Positions 19,491 through 20,255 of a stretch of DNA of 20,255 bases are shown here, piece by piece. How positions within the stretch are numbered: position 1 is the stretch's first letter; every line of letters starts with the position of its first letter. The position numbers were made by a program, and so were the translations under genes. The stretch comes from a virus. The stretch is from IMG/VR virus record IMGVR_UViG_3300044644_000337, positions 1-20,255 of that record; one strand, written 5' to 3'. A model generated the notes under the pieces. That model was not told where the DNA came from. It ran no database searches and saw only the letters and a list, made by a program, of their open reading frames with translations.

Positions 19491-19506
19491 GGGGGCTTAC
19501 GCCCCC
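19491..19506 (-). other. GC-rich hairpin with GNRA-type loop between two late genes
   Basis: On the minus strand GGGGGC-GTAA-GCCCCC forms a 6-bp stem closed by a GTAA (GNRA) tetraloop. It follows the stop at 19516 and precedes the ribosome-binding site of the next gene. Only TT follows, so it is a poor terminator; an mRNA-stabilising or attenuating hairpin is more likely. Confidence 0.5.
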
Positions 19507-19515
19507 CACGAAATC

Positions 19516-19749
19516 TTACGGGACGAGACTGGCGTACAGACCGATGTAAAGCGTGGTGCTGCCGATGAGAACCGGGATGCGACCTGCCTGAACCGATACC
19601 GTGCCCGACACCGAACCCGTGGTCAGTTTGGTGCTGCCAATCGTGAGCGTGGTGCAAAGCAGGTTGGTGATGACGGCAGAATCGCCAGCGATAGAGCCCT
19701 CAAAGCCGTTGTCAGACTTAACCGGGCCAGAAAATGTAGTACGACTCAT
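19516..19749 (-). CDS. Conserved virion-type protein (MSRTTFSGPV family), 77 aa
   Basis: Starts MSRTTFSGPVKSDNGFEGSI, then GDSAVITNLLCTTLTIGSTK, LTTGSVSGTVSVQAGRIPVL and IGSTTLYIGLYASLVP. Almost all beta with Ser/Thr/Gly repeats and few charges. GAGG is 8 bases upstream of the ATG. The opening MSRTTFSGPV is a recurrent start of small structural proteins in phages with similar late blocks. Role in the particle unknown. Confidence 0.75.
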   Translation of the reverse strand: MSRTTFSGPVKSDNGFEGSIAGDSAVITNLLCTTLTIGSTKLTTGSVSGTVSVQAGRIPVLIGSTTLYIGLYASLVP

Positions 19750-19794
19750 TGAAAATACCTCACATGCGAGTCAAGCCTGCCAGTCTGCATGTCG

Positions 19795-20196
19795 TCAGTC
19801 GGGGCTGTCTGGCAAGCGGATTTTTCCCGATGACTCTATATACGCCGTGACTTGGGGGGTGTCAACAAGTTGGTTTGACTTTCTCAAATTCTCTTCCCGC
19901 GTGATAACTCGCAGGTTCCAAGGCACGTGCAGCCCACATACAAACTCAGATCGAAGCGGCACGATGTGGTCTACGACGTACTGCTCTCCTGTAGTTTTCG
20001 TCATAGTTATGGCTATTTGATACAACTGCCGTATTTCACTTTTCTGTTTGCGGGAGAGCCAACGTGGAGTTGCTTGTCTATGTTTACGCCGCCTAGCCTT
20101 AGTATCCGCACGGATTTGCAGCAAATTATTGCGTTTCCACGCATTACGATATTCGCGTAACACTGCTTTGGGGCGGGTAGCCGCTGCTTGGATCAC
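19795..20196 (-). CDS. HNH endonuclease, 5' end apparently frameshifted
   Basis: From GTG 20196 the frame gives 133 aa: basic helices (LREYRNAWKRNNLLQIRADT, KARRRKHRQATPRWLSRKQK), then an HNH domain VVD76HIVPLRSEFVCGLH90VPWNLRV, EENLRKSNQL. This is a common phage HNH of the free-standing type. The frame is open upstream of 20196 and reads NDWYTANREK, typical for the family, but has no ATG before a TAG at 20244-20242. A run of ten A's there (20225-20234) marks a probable one-base shift: with nine A's it would join a frame that is open to the window edge. The real gene thus probably begins outside the window. Confidence 0.8.
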   Translation of the reverse strand: MIQAAATRPKAVLREYRNAWKRNNLLQIRADTKARRRKHRQATPRWLSRKQKSEIRQLYQIAITMTKTTGEQYVVDHIVPLRSEFVCGLHVPWNLRVITREENLRKSNQLVDTPQVTAYIESSGKIRLPDSPD

Positions 20197-20255
20197 CTTT
20201 TCACGGTTAGCGGTGTACCAGTCGTTTTTTTTTTGGTTTAACTAATCGAGGTTTG

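Overview
This looks like a piece of a tailed bacteriophage or prophage genome (Caudoviricetes). The evidence is densely packed genes with ATGA/GTGA-type stop-start overlaps, a recombination cassette, a lysis cassette and a long late block of virion genes. The host is probably a Gram-negative bacterium, perhaps a freshwater proteobacterium. That is inferred from the general resemblance of the small structural proteins and of the GH24 endolysin/3TM holin pair to aquatic phages. No host marker is present.

Layout. (1) 1-2494, leftward: a PD-(D/E)xK (VRR-NUC-like) nuclease cut by the window edge, two unrecognised proteins, a C5-cytosine DNA methyltransferase and a Cro-like repressor, joined by 4-bp overlaps except for one 118-bp gap. 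(2) 2488-2530: a divergent control region with a near-consensus sigma70 promoter whose -35 box lies in a 17-bp palindrome. This is the likely operator of the Cro-like protein. (3) 2551-6871, rightward early operon: small proteins, an ERF single-strand annealing protein, a YqaJ/lambda-type exonuclease, a small protein ending in the SSB tip DDAIPF, a GT-A glycosyltransferase, NinB, an HTH protein, a DUF1364 nuclease and more small proteins. (4) 6869-7569: an intact tRNA-Gln(UUG) and an A/T-rich HNH endonuclease gene lying between the 5' and 3' parts of another Gln-type tRNA gene. (5) 7538-20255, all leftward, the late block. Listed from the right edge (upstream) to the left, it holds an HNH nuclease, small virion-type proteins, a run of very basic small proteins (three sharing one C-terminal peptide), a glycine-rich repeat protein, tail/adaptor proteins, a 22-residue-repeat protein and a tail fibre with an S74 auto-cleaving chaperone. 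It ends with a lysis cassette of XhlA-like protein, two-TM protein, 3TM holin and GH24 endolysin.

How it fits together: the exonuclease resects DNA ends, the ERF protein anneals the strands, and the SSB-tipped protein and NinB probably assist. The leftward nuclease and methyltransferase fit DNA processing and evasion of host restriction. The late genes build the particle and lyse the cell. The early and late transcripts converge at 7538-7558, exactly over the 3' part of the split tRNA.

The most unusual items are the split tRNA with its own replacement tRNA plus HNH gene, the shared C-terminal peptide of the basic proteins at 17895-18877, a strong terminator on the strand opposite the leftward operon (possible antisense RNA), and the regular 22-residue repeat protein whose motif recurs at the end of a zinc-ribbon protein.
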